A stretch of 9,061 nucleotides of DNA from JALZBN01 sp035525375 (lineage in GTDB: Bacteria > Actinomycetota > Acidimicrobiia > Acidimicrobiales > AC-14). Of this stretch, positions 1 through 6,137 are shown piece by piece (position 1 is the stretch's first letter; the number at the start of each line of letters is the position of its first letter). The stretch covers positions 1-9,061 of the forward strand of contig DATLEI010000088.1 of the NCBI GenBank assembly GCA_035525375.1, written 5' to 3'. The notes beneath the pieces are model-generated. The model saw only the letters and a list, made by a program, of their open reading frames with translations. It was not told where the DNA came from and ran no database searches. The translations under genes were made by a program, and so were the position numbers.

Positions 1-88
1 GCGCGGCGATCGCATCACGGGCCATGCGGACCGCGCGCTCCCGCAACTCAGGCGGGTACCTCTTCTGGGCAGCGTGTTTCGTTGTCAT
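1..88 (-). CDS. IS3-family transposase OrfA, N-terminal 29 residues (partial)
   Basis: The minus-strand frame starts with ATG at 88-86 and stays open to the window edge, giving 29 residues. It contains KRYPPELRERAVRMARD, the characteristic beginning of the helix-turn-helix protein OrfA (InsE/IS911 OrfA type). OrfA binds the IS ends, and in this family it is normally fused to the DDE catalytic protein OrfB by programmed frameshifting. A purine-rich GAGG/GGAG stretch precedes the start. The frame is too short for the longer ORF list and is cut by the window edge, so completeness cannot be judged. The match rests on the recognised N-terminal motif only. Confidence 0.75.
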   Translation of the reverse strand, partial: MTTKHAAQKRYPPELRERAVRMARDAIAA

Positions 89-141
89 GCTCCATCCTCA
101 CTTCCAAGGTATGGAGCCTCCGCGGATCCCAGGCCGATTCA
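1..141 (-). mobile_element. Left end of an IS3-family insertion sequence (partial)
   Basis: The strip combines the start of an IS3-type transposase reading leftwards out of the window (ATG at 88-86) with a leader of about 50 bases. Read on the minus strand from 141, the leader opens TGAATCGGCCTGGG, which resembles the TG-starting terminal inverted repeats of IS3-family elements. A boundary at 141 would put the element 12 bases past the stop codon of the neighbouring minus-strand gene. The other end and any target duplication lie outside the window, so the exact boundary is an inference. Confidence 0.5.
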
Positions 142-153
142 GTCGAAGCGAGG

Positions 154-1128
154 TCAAGGCCCGAGTTTCGGCGGAAACTCTCCGGCCTTCATCCTTCGTT
201 CTTCTTCCGAAGCCACGAGGTGTGTCGGGCCGAGCAAGGTTCCTGCCAACATGAAACCGGGGGCCGCGACGTTAGGCCCATAGTGCAACTGCGCATCCAA
301 ACTGGTCGGATGGAAGATCCAAGAGGGGTATTGGAGCGCGTCGTCAGAGGTGGCAAACCTTTCTAGTTCAGTCGTCACCGGCACTTGAATAGTGCTGCAA
401 ATTGGAACCGTGGCTTCATTGTGGTGTACACGCGGGATCGTCGTGCACATTACGTTTGGTCCAACCGCAGGATTCGTCGCAGCGGTAGCTACGATCTCTC
501 GTGCAAGAATACGAGCCAGCGGCGCCGAGCCCTCGCAGCGCTCAATACAAATCCGGATATGACGTCGTAACCGCCCCTCCCGATAGCTGGGGATGGGCTG
601 ACCGCTGACGACAAGGATGAAGTTCTCGCTCGGCGGTAACCACCTCATTTCTTGCCGAAAGTCCCGGGTGGCTCGGTCCCTCCACGCGCCCGATAATTCA
701 TGGGCGTTCGAGACAACGGCTGCGAATGGGTAGAGATCGTCGACGGTTCGCTCCAAGCCCAGCCTCTCGGGATGGCGCAGCCCCTGGAAGCCCCCGGCGA
801 CGAAAGCCGTGCGACGAATCACGTCCCGTTGGTGGGTCGGTACCGTTGGCGGGAATTGGAGTTGCCGGAACGCAGCGGTGGCTCTCTTGCCTAGCACGGC
901 CATCGCCTCCTGCAGGTCGTGACCTTGGGACAAGGCGCTCAGCATCAAGTGCTCTGTGCGACGGTTGCCGATGGTGGCCAAGCCCGTGAGTGCGAACGAC
1001 GCGAAGCTGCAGTAGATCAACGCCTTGTTGGCGGTGTCCTCAAACAATGACCCGTCGAGCCCGGTGAGGCGACGGTCTGATGCCTGCACGACATAACGTT
1101 GAGACACCACGGTCAGTACCAGTGTCAT
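154..1128 (-). CDS. Probable Ntn-hydrolase (proteasome-like) protein, function unknown
   Basis: This is a 324-residue protein with no signal peptide and no membrane segment. What is seen: Met is followed directly by Thr2 in MTLVLTVVSQRYVVQASDRR. If Met1 is removed, Thr becomes residue 1, an Asp falls at position 17 (ASDRR) and a Lys at 34 (NKA). In proteasome beta subunits and HslV, the catalytic Thr1, Asp17 and Lys33 are spaced almost the same way. Further on, FVAGGF and AVGPNVMCTTI look like later core strands of that fold. At 324 residues it is longer than HslV or Anbu-type proteins, so an extra C-terminal part is likely. The start is supported by the Thr placement; the ribosome site is weak. 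It is divergent from vapBC, and its stop is 12 bases from a probable IS end. Third positions look less GC-biased by eye than in the hsd genes, hinting at a separate origin. The fold is an inference; substrate and partner are unknown. Confidence 0.55.
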   Translation of the reverse strand: MTLVLTVVSQRYVVQASDRRLTGLDGSLFEDTANKALIYCSFASFALTGLATIGNRRTEHLMLSALSQGHDLQEAMAVLGKRATAAFRQLQFPPTVPTHQRDVIRRTAFVAGGFQGLRHPERLGLERTVDDLYPFAAVVSNAHELSGAWRDRATRDFRQEMRWLPPSENFILVVSGQPIPSYREGRLRRHIRICIERCEGSAPLARILAREIVATAATNPAVGPNVMCTTIPRVHHNEATVPICSTIQVPVTTELERFATSDDALQYPSWIFHPTSLDAQLHYGPNVAAPGFMLAGTLLGPTHLVASEEERRMKAGEFPPKLGP

Positions 1129-1202
1129 GGATCAGCATTCCGAGTTTGAAGGCTGGACGGGGCAACGATCCACCGGCGCCCGTAGTGCGCCCAAAAAAGA
1201 GA

Positions 1203-1224
1203 CGATAACGGCGGCCGTTGATCG
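1203..1224. repeat. Imperfect palindrome in the divergent spacer
   Basis: AACGGC (1207-1212) and GCCGTT (1214-1219) are exact reverse complements around a single central base. With one unpaired base at 1220, the pairing extends by CGAT/ATCG to 1203 and 1224. The centre is too tight for a good RNA hairpin loop, so a protein-binding dyad is more natural. No function is shown. Confidence 0.4.
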
Positions 1225-1236
1225 CTAGTGGAACGA

Positions 1237-1271
1237 CCGAGAAGTGGTAGCCACCCCCAGACGCTTCTCGG
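1237..1271. repeat. 8-bp perfect inverted repeat in the divergent spacer
   Basis: CCGAGAAG (1237-1244) is the exact reverse complement of CTTCTCGG (1264-1271), separated by 19 bases. It could form a stem-loop on either strand or be a two-half-site binding sequence. No T tract follows it on either strand, so it is not a standard intrinsic terminator. Confidence 0.4.
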
Positions 1272-1313
1272 CTGCGAACTCGCCACCGGTCAATCGTGGC
1301 AGGCGCGACAAAC

Positions 1314-1339
1314 GGCGACACGATGACTGCCGTGTCGCC
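1314..1339. promoter_or_regulatory. 9-bp perfect inverted repeat upstream of vapB, possible operator
   Basis: GGCGACACG (1314-1322) and CGTGTCGCC (1331-1339) are exact reverse complements with an 8-base centre. The dyad ends 59 bases before the vapB start. A weak -10-like TAATGT lies at 1362-1367, so the dyad would cover the upstream side of that promoter, but no clear -35 box is visible. VapB-type antitoxins commonly repress their own promoter by binding such dyads, so an operator is plausible. A hairpin is the alternative; no T-run follows, which argues against a terminator. Confidence 0.4.
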
Positions 1340-1387
1340 AGCCAGGTAACCGCCAAGCAACTAATGTGGGATCAGCAGTGGGACTTT

Positions 1388-1393
1388 AGGAGG
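1388..1393 (+). promoter_or_regulatory. Ribosome binding site of vapB
   Basis: A perfect AGGAGG sits 5 bases before the GTG at 1399. It fixes the antitoxin start although the codon is GTG rather than ATG. Confidence 0.8.
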
Positions 1394-1398
1394 TTGCC

Positions 1399-1608
1399 GT
1401 GGCTCGCACACACGTGATTCTGTCGGACGAGGTCGTCGCCGCCATAGACGAACGGGTGGGGGAGCGGGGCCGGAGCCGGTTCTTGGAACAGGCGGCACGC
1501 GAGAAGCTGGAGCGTGTCGAGCTCGAAGCCGCGATTCGTGAGGGCGCTGGAATCCTCAAGGAGAAGGACTACCCGCACTGGCGGGAGACCGAGGACGTCA
1601 AGGAGTGA
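1399..1608 (+). CDS. vapB: VapB-like ribbon-helix-helix antitoxin
   Basis: This is a 69-residue protein beginning MARTHVILSDEVVAAIDERVG. The short strand (THVILSD) followed by two helices (EVVAAIDERVGER and SRFLEQAAREKLERVELEA) matches the ribbon-helix-helix DNA-binding fold of VapB antitoxins. The charged tail, ending KEKDYPHWRETEDVKE, is the expected toxin-wrapping segment, and PHW is a common motif there. Its role would be to neutralise the VapC nuclease and repress the operon. The GTG start is set by AGGAGG at 1388-1393. The vapC toxin frame follows after 31 bases. A 9-bp dyad at 1314-1339 is a candidate autoregulatory site. The family call rests on fold pattern, size and the adjacent PIN toxin. 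Confidence 0.85.
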   Translation: MARTHVILSDEVVAAIDERVGERGRSRFLEQAAREKLERVELEAAIREGAGILKEKDYPHWRETEDVKE

Positions 1609-1626
1609 GTGCGCTCATCGCGGCGT

Positions 1627-1632
1627 GGAGAG
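1627..1632 (+). promoter_or_regulatory. Ribosome binding site supporting a CTG start for vapC
   Basis: GGAGAG lies 7 bases before the CTG at 1640. An in-frame stop (TGA, 1634-1636) follows just downstream, so translation of vapC must begin after it. No ATG, GTG or TTG occurs in frame before 1712, which leaves CTG at 1640 as the best start for an intact PIN domain. Confidence 0.5.
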
Positions 1633-1639
1633 TTGACCG

Positions 1640-2038
1640 CTGACGACGTACCTGCTCGATAGCACCGTCCTTATCGAGTGGCTACGGGGGCGGGAGGCGG
1701 TCGAAGCGTCCATGCTTCGCCTCGTGAGCGACGGTCATGTACTGGCGACGACGTGCGTGAACCTCGCCGAGGTGGAGGCAGGCTTCAGACAGCGCGAGCG
1801 AAGGCGGGCTGAGGCAGTGCTTAGCCGGCTGCGGTTCCTGACCACCGACCGGGAAGCTTCGCACCGAGCCGGCAGGTACCAGGCCGACTGGGCACGGCGC
1901 GGCCGGACGATCCAGACGCCCGACGCTCTCGTCGCCGGGACCGCAAGGTCACATGGCGCTGTGCTCGTCACACACAACACCGACGACTTCCCGATGCGCG
2001 ACCTCCGCGTCCAGCACCCGGACGATCTCGATTCCTGA
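1640..2038 (+). CDS. vapC: VapC-like PIN-domain toxin ribonuclease (CTG start proposed)
   Basis: Read from CTG at 1640, the protein has 132 residues and opens LTTYLLDSTVLIEWLRG, the usual VapC beginning with an initiator in the expected place. The four acidic PIN residues that bind metal are visible: Asp7 (YLLDS), Glu44 (NLAEVEAGF), Asp95 (TPDALVAG) and Asp115 or 116 (THNTDDF). VapC toxins are metal-dependent endoribonucleases that cut tRNA or rRNA and are held inactive by VapB. The first standard start, ATG at 1712, would remove Asp7 and the first strand and should give an inactive protein. Either CTG is used, or an ATG has mutated and the toxin is weakened. The gene follows vapB by 31 bases. 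Its last 86 bases overlap the longest hsdR frame. The family call is secure; the start is an inference. Confidence 0.85.
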   Translation: MTTYLLDSTVLIEWLRGREAVEASMLRLVSDGHVLATTCVNLAEVEAGFRQRERRRAEAVLSRLRFLTTDREASHRAGRYQADWARRGRTIQTPDALVAGTARSHGAVLVTHNTDDFPMRDLRVQHPDDLDS

Positions 2039-4823
2039 CGCCGACGACTACCTCGGCCCCGAGGCCCAGGCCCGAGTCGAGATCGACAAGCAGCTGGCGG
2101 CGGCGGGATGGGTTGTGCAGCGGTACAAGCAGATCAATCTCGGCGTCGGCACAGGCGTTGCCGTGCGCGAGTTCCCGATGGCCGAAGGTCATGGCGACGC
2201 CGATTATCTGCTCTTCGTCGACCGCAAGGCCGTCGGTGTCATCGAGGCCAAGAAGAAGGGTTCAACACTCACCGGTGTCGAGTGGCAGTCGGCCAAGTAC
2301 ACGACCGGGCTTCCCGATAACGTCCCGGCACTGACGAAGCCCCTTGCCTTCGCCTACGAGTCGACCGGAGTAGAGACCCGGTTTACCAACGCCTTCGACC
2401 CCGAACCGGCAAGCCGCCAGGTCTTCACATTCCACCGTCCCGAGACACTCGCGGCATGGGTACGGGTCTGGTCGGAGTCGGGGGGGGTCGAGCGAGCGAC
2501 GTTTCGCCAGCGGTTGCGCGCCCTGCCGGCTCCTACTCCGGCTGGACTCTGGCCAGCACAGGAAGTAGCGATCCGCAACCTTGAGGTGTCGCTCACTCAC
2601 TTCCGGCCGCGGGCTCTCATCCAGATGGCGACCGGCTCCGGCAAGACCTTCACGGCGGCGAACATCTCCTACCGGCTCATTAAGCTTGCCGACGCCAGCC
2701 GCATCCTGTTTCTCGTCGACCGCGCCAACCTAGGCCGCCAGACGCTCAAGGAGTTCCAGGCGTTCACCACTCCCGATGACGGCCGCAAGTTCACCGAGCT
2801 CTACAACGTCCAGCACCTTCAAACCAACGCCATCGACAAGCCCTCCCGCGTCGTCATCACGACCATCCAGCGCCTGTACTCGATCCTGCGCGGCGACCGA
2901 GAGATGGCGCCGGAGCTCGACGAGACATCGGCGTTCGACCTGGAGCCGGCGGCGCCGGTCGAAATCACCTACAACTCCCAAGTCCCGATCGAGATGTTCG
3001 ACGTGATCATCGTCGACGAGTGTCACCGCTCGATCTACGGCGTATGGCGCCAGGTGCTCGACTATTTCGACGCGTCCATCGTCGGGCTCACGGCGACGCC
3101 CGGGAAGCAGACCTTCGCCTTCTTCGATCAGAACATGGTCATGGAGTACAACCACGAGCAGGCCGTAGCCGACGGCGTGAACGTCGACTTTGACGTCTAC
3201 CGGATCGACACCCAGATATCGGGCCAGGGCTCGAAGGTCGACGCTGGTCTGGTGACCAAGTTCCGTGATCGCCAGACGCGCGAGGTGCGGCTCGAAAAGC
3301 TCGATGCCGATGTCGAATACGACCAGAAGGTGCTCGACCGCAAGGTGGTCGCCAAGGACCAGATCCGCACCATCATCCGCAGTTTCCGGGAGCGACTACC
3401 CGAAATCTTTCCCGGACGTGACCACGTCCCCAAGACGCTGATCTTCGCCAAGGACGACAGCCACGCGGACGACATCGTGCAGATCGTTCGGGAGGAGTTC
3501 GGCAAGGGTAACGACTTCGCCGCCAAGATCACCTACAAGTCAGGCTCGCAGGGCCAGCGGCCCGAAGACCTGCTGGCATCGTTCCGGAACAGCTATAACC
3601 CACGCATCGCCGTGACGGTCGACATGATCGCTACTGGGACCGATGTGAAGCCCCTGGAGTGCGTGTTCTTCATGCGGATGGTGAGGTCCCGGAACTTTTT
3701 CGAGCAGATGAAGGGCCGTGGTGTGCGCGTCATCAACCCGACCGACCTCCAAGGCGTCACCCCCGACGCCCCGGCCAAGGACCGCTTCGTCATCGTCGAT
3801 GCCGTTGGCGTCACCGAGGCCGACCTGCACGACACCGTTCCCCTCGAACGGGAGCCGACCACGCCGTTCGACAAGCTCCTCCAGCGCCTCGCCTACGGCG
3901 AGAGGGATCCCAACCTGATTTCATCGGTCGCCGCTCGTATCGCGCGGCTCGACAAGCGGATTACCAAGGAGGACCGAGCCGAGCTGGAGGAGTCGACGGG
4001 TGCCCGCCTCTCCGACCTGGCCCATGTGCTCGTTGACGCGCTCGATCCTGACCGGCACCTTGCCGAAGCCCAGACCGCCACCGGGAGCGACGAGCCCACG
4101 CCGGACGACGTCGCTCATGCCGCGACTGAGCTGATCGACGCAGCGGTACGGCCGTTCGACAACCCGGACCTGCGCACCAAACTCATCGAGATCCGCCGCT
4201 CTTACGAGCAGCTCATCGACGAAGCATCGAAAGACCTTGTCGTCCAGGCCGGCTTCTCGGTCGACGCTGCTGATCGCGCTCGGCGCACGATCGAGTCATT
4301 CCAGCAGTTCATCGAGGAGCACAAGGACGAGATCACCGCGCTGCAGGTGCTCTACAGCCGTCCGTACCAGCAGCGGCTGACCTTCAATGACATTAAGGAG
4401 CTGACCAATGCCATCGGGCGGCCGCCGCACCGGTTCACGCCCGAGAAGGTGTGGCAGGCGTACGAGACGCTCGACCGCTCGAAGGTCCGTGGCTCACCGG
4501 GGCGGGTGCTCACGAACATCGTCTCGCTCGTGCGCTTCACGCTCCACCAGGACGACGTGCTCGTTCCGTTCCCCGACGTGGTCCACGAACGCTTCGATGC
4601 GTGGATGACTGAGCAGGACTCGAGCGGCCGGCCTTTCAGCGACGAGCAGCGCATTTGGCTTGAGCGGATCCGCGATCACATCGCGGCGTCGCTCACGATT
4701 ACCGTCGATGACTTTGAGACGGTGCCCTTCGTTCAGCACGGCGGGCTCGGCAGGGCGTTCGAGTTGTTCGGGGTCGAGCTCTCGCCGCTCCTCCACGAGC
4801 TGACCGAGGTGCTGGCGGCGTGA
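1953..4823 (+). CDS. hsdR: Type I restriction enzyme subunit HsdR (nuclease and translocase)
   Basis: This 956-residue motor and cutting subunit of a Type I R-M complex translocates DNA with ATP and cleaves unmodified DNA. Visible motifs in order: a PD-(D/E)xK nuclease with Asp84 (GDADYLLF) and Glu98-Ala-Lys100 (VIEAK); Walker A ATGSGKT at 226-232; DECH at 355-358; TATP at 380-383; TGTD at 561-564; and the helicase motif VI region QMKGRGVRV from 585. The C-terminal 300 residues are helical and fit the EcoEI-type R C-terminal domain. The start is unclear. ATG at 1953, with AAGG 4 bases upstream, overlaps vapC by 86 bases. Residues 1-27 there are low-complexity Ser/Thr-rich sequence, and family-like sequence begins near PEAQARVEIDKQL. 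No ATG, GTG or TTG lies between, so the true start may be 1953 or a rare codon such as ATT at 2031. An 8-G run lies at 2480-2487. The stop overlaps the hsdS GTG (GTGA). Confidence 0.93.
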   Translation: MALCSSHTTPTTSRCATSASSTRTISIPDADDYLGPEAQARVEIDKQLAAAGWVVQRYKQINLGVGTGVAVREFPMAEGHGDADYLLFVDRKAVGVIEAKKKGSTLTGVEWQSAKYTTGLPDNVPALTKPLAFAYESTGVETRFTNAFDPEPASRQVFTFHRPETLAAWVRVWSESGGVERATFRQRLRALPAPTPAGLWPAQEVAIRNLEVSLTHFRPRALIQMATGSGKTFTAANISYRLIKLADASRILFLVDRANLGRQTLKEFQAFTTPDDGRKFTELYNVQHLQTNAIDKPSRVVITTIQRLYSILRGDREMAPELDETSAFDLEPAAPVEITYNSQVPIEMFDVIIVDECHRSIYGVWRQVLDYFDASIVGLTATPGKQTFAFFDQNMVMEYNHEQAVADGVNVDFDVYRIDTQISGQGSKVDAGLVTKFRDRQTREVRLEKLDADVEYDQKVLDRKVVAKDQIRTIIRSFRERLPEIFPGRDHVPKTLIFAKDDSHADDIVQIVREEFGKGNDFAAKITYKSGSQGQRPEDLLASFRNSYNPRIAVTVDMIATGTDVKPLECVFFMRMVRSRNFFEQMKGRGVRVINPTDLQGVTPDAPAKDRFVIVDAVGVTEADLHDTVPLEREPTTPFDKLLQRLAYGERDPNLISSVAARIARLDKRITKEDRAELEESTGARLSDLAHVLVDALDPDRHLAEAQTATGSDEPTPDDVAHAATELIDAAVRPFDNPDLRTKLIEIRRSYEQLIDEASKDLVVQAGFSVDAADRARRTIESFQQFIEEHKDEITALQVLYSRPYQQRLTFNDIKELTNAIGRPPHRFTPEKVWQAYETLDRSKVRGSPGRVLTNIVSLVRFTLHQDDVLVPFPDVVHERFDAWMTEQDSSGRPFSDEQRIWLERIRDHIAASLTITVDDFETVPFVQHGGLGRAFELFGVELSPLLHELTEVLAA
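2480..2487 (+). repeat. Run of eight G inside hsdR
   Basis: The run falls in codons TCG-GGG-GGG-GTC of hsdR, about residues 176-179, between the nuclease domain and the Walker A motif. It is in frame as read. A one-base gain or loss would truncate HsdR before its ATPase motor. Confidence 0.7.
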
Positions 4824-5635
4824 CGCAGTTGCCTCGGCGCTGGGTCGTAGCCACCCTGGCGGACGTCGCCGGTGTTCGTCTCGGACGCCAGCGGTCACCG
4901 AAGAACCACTCCGGCCCGAACATGCGACCGTATCTGCGGGCTGCGAACGTCACCTGGGCAGGTCTCGACCTGACCGACATTAAGGAGATGAACTTCTCGG
5001 AGGACGAGGTCGTGACGTACCGCCTGGCCCCAGGTGATGTCGTTGTCGCAGAAGCATCCGGCAGCCGCAGCGAGGTCGGCAAGCCCGCGATCTGGCGCGG
5101 CGAGATCGACGACTGCTGCTTTCAGAACACGCTCTTGCGGGTCCGGTCGAGCATCTTGTCCCCGGAGTACATCCGCTACTACCTGCTCGGTGAGGCGCTG
5201 CGAGGTCGACTCGGTGATGCAGCGCGTGGCGTGGGCATCCACCACCTCGGCGCCGCAGGCTTATCGGTTTACCCGATCCCAGTGGCACCTGCGGCGGAAC
5301 AAGAGCGAATCGTCGTAGCGAGCGACGAGCAGTTCTCCCGCCTCGACGACGCTGAGCGACTTCTCCGGTCCGCTCGTCAGCGTTTGGCGTTGTTGCGCGC
5401 GACCGTCCTCGATGCGGTCACGCGCTCCGAGGGCGACAGCATCCCGCTCGGCGAGATCGCCAACGTCGTCGGCGGGGTTACGAAGGACTCAAAGCGCCAG
5501 GGCGTTCCGTCGCACGTCGAGGTACCGTACCTACGCGTCGCCAACGTTCAGCGGGGCTTCCTCGATCTGCGACAGATCACAAACGATCCGTGTCCCGCCC
5601 GAGAAGGCGAAGACGCTGCGCCTGGAGCCAGGTGA
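4820..5635 (+). CDS. HsdS 5' fragment: first target-recognition domain plus central helices
   Basis: As read, this frame gives a 271-residue protein. It holds a complete first recognition domain (about 1-160, ending YPIPVAPAAEQERI), the central conserved helical region (to about 205) and the start of the second domain, then a 16-residue out-of-frame tail. A single-domain HsdS resembles the half-subunits that can dimerise into a functional scaffold in some Type I systems, so activity with a symmetric target is conceivable. It would carry a fragment of a second domain that natural half-subunits lack. Whether it is stable is unknown. Confidence 0.55.
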   Translation: MTQLPRRWVVATLADVAGVRLGRQRSPKNHSGPNMRPYLRAANVTWAGLDLTDIKEMNFSEDEVVTYRLAPGDVVVAEASGSRSEVGKPAIWRGEIDDCCFQNTLLRVRSSILSPEYIRYYLLGEALRGRLGDAARGVGIHHLGAAGLSVYPIPVAPAAEQERIVVASDEQFSRLDDAERLLRSARQRLALLRATVLDAVTRSEGDSIPLGEIANVVGGVTKDSKRQGVPSHVEVPYLRVANVQRGFLDLRQITNDPCPAREGEDAAPGAR

Positions 5636-6137
5636 CATCCTCTTCAACGAGGGCGGCGATCGCGACAAGCTCGGGCGTGGCTGGATCTGGAACGGTGAGA
5701 TCGACGACTGCATCCATCAGAACCACGTGTTCCGAGCCCGACTCCACTCCAATGAATTCGACCCGAAGTTCGTCTCGATTCATGGCAACACCTTTGGACG
5801 GCGTTGGTTCGACGAGATGGGGAAGCAAACGACCAATCTCGCGTCGATCAACTTGAAGACCCTCAAGTCGTTCCCCGTCCCCGTGCTGCCCGTCGACGAA
5901 CAGAAGAAGCGTGTCGACCAGGTCGAGCGTCAAGTCACCGTTCTCGATGCGTTGGCGACTGCGATCGAGCACGCGCTTGTGCGTTCCGACCACCTCCGCC
6001 GGGGGGTCCTTGAGCAGGCGTTCGCTGGGCAGCTCGTGCCGCAGGATCCGAACGACGAACCCGCATCGGCGCTGCTGGCGCGCATCGCGGCCGAACGGGA
6101 CGATGCTCTCGAGTCACAGCAGAGGCAACGCGCATGA
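5586..6137 (+). CDS. HsdS 3' fragment: most of second recognition domain plus C-terminal helices
   Basis: The frame holding the last 183 HsdS residues remains open to the hsdM overlap. It covers IRVPPEKAKTLRLEPGDIL, the second recognition domain (ending FPVPVLPVDEQKKRV) and the C-terminal conserved helices with QAFAGQLVPQDPNDEPA, a typical HsdS ending. The frame is open back to an ATG at 5412, but 5412-5585 in this frame is a shadow of the first fragment. GTG at 5727 and ATG at 5817 are internal in-frame starts and would cut the domain. No good ribosome site was seen, so separate translation is doubtful. Confidence 0.5.
   Translation: MRVPPEKAKTLRLEPGDILFNEGGDRDKLGRGWIWNGEIDDCIHQNHVFRARLHSNEFDPKFVSIHGNTFGRRWFDEMGKQTTNLASINLKTLKSFPVPVLPVDEQKKRVDQVERQVTVLDALATAIEHALVRSDHLRRGVLEQAFAGQLVPQDPNDEPASALLARIAAERDDALESQQRQRA

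Larger units (their letters stand above)
4820..6137 (+). pseudogene. hsdS: Type I specificity subunit HsdS, split by a one-base frameshift
   Basis: HsdS recognises the target DNA and scaffolds HsdM and HsdR. The gene starts at GTG 4820, overlapping the hsdR stop, with GAGGTG 8 bases upstream. The first frame is family-like to residue 255 (LDLRQITN) and then turns into unrelated sequence, stopping at 5635. HsdS sequence resumes in the next frame from 5586 (IRVPPEKAKTLRLEPGD) to 6137. Dropping one base near 5585 restores 438 residues, the usual HsdS length. The repair also gives the two target-recognition domains equal spacing: both have 25 residues from LDL to PGD. The domains are similar to each other (PYLRAANV/PYLRVANV, GEIDDCCFQN/GEIDDCIHQN), each followed by a conserved helical region (about 158-205 and the C-terminus). 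The extra base could be a real mutation or a sequencing error; there is no long homopolymer at the site. Confidence 0.85.

Noticed and set aside
24..366. Three short overlapping plus-strand frames at the left end
   Set aside because: They run opposite the IS3 transposase start and the C-terminus of the Ntn-like gene and have no recognisable domains.
1040..1360. 106-codon minus-strand frame with a TTG start upstream of the Ntn-like gene
   Set aside because: It overlaps the start of the Ntn-like gene by 89 bases, needs TTG, has no known motif, and covers the dyad-rich spacer. A small real gene cannot be excluded, but the support is too thin.
5575..5590. Programmed ribosomal frameshift in hsdS
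   Set aside because: There is no slippery heptamer, no rare-codon or stop-codon pause at the site, and no obvious stimulatory structure. A mutation or sequencing error is simpler.
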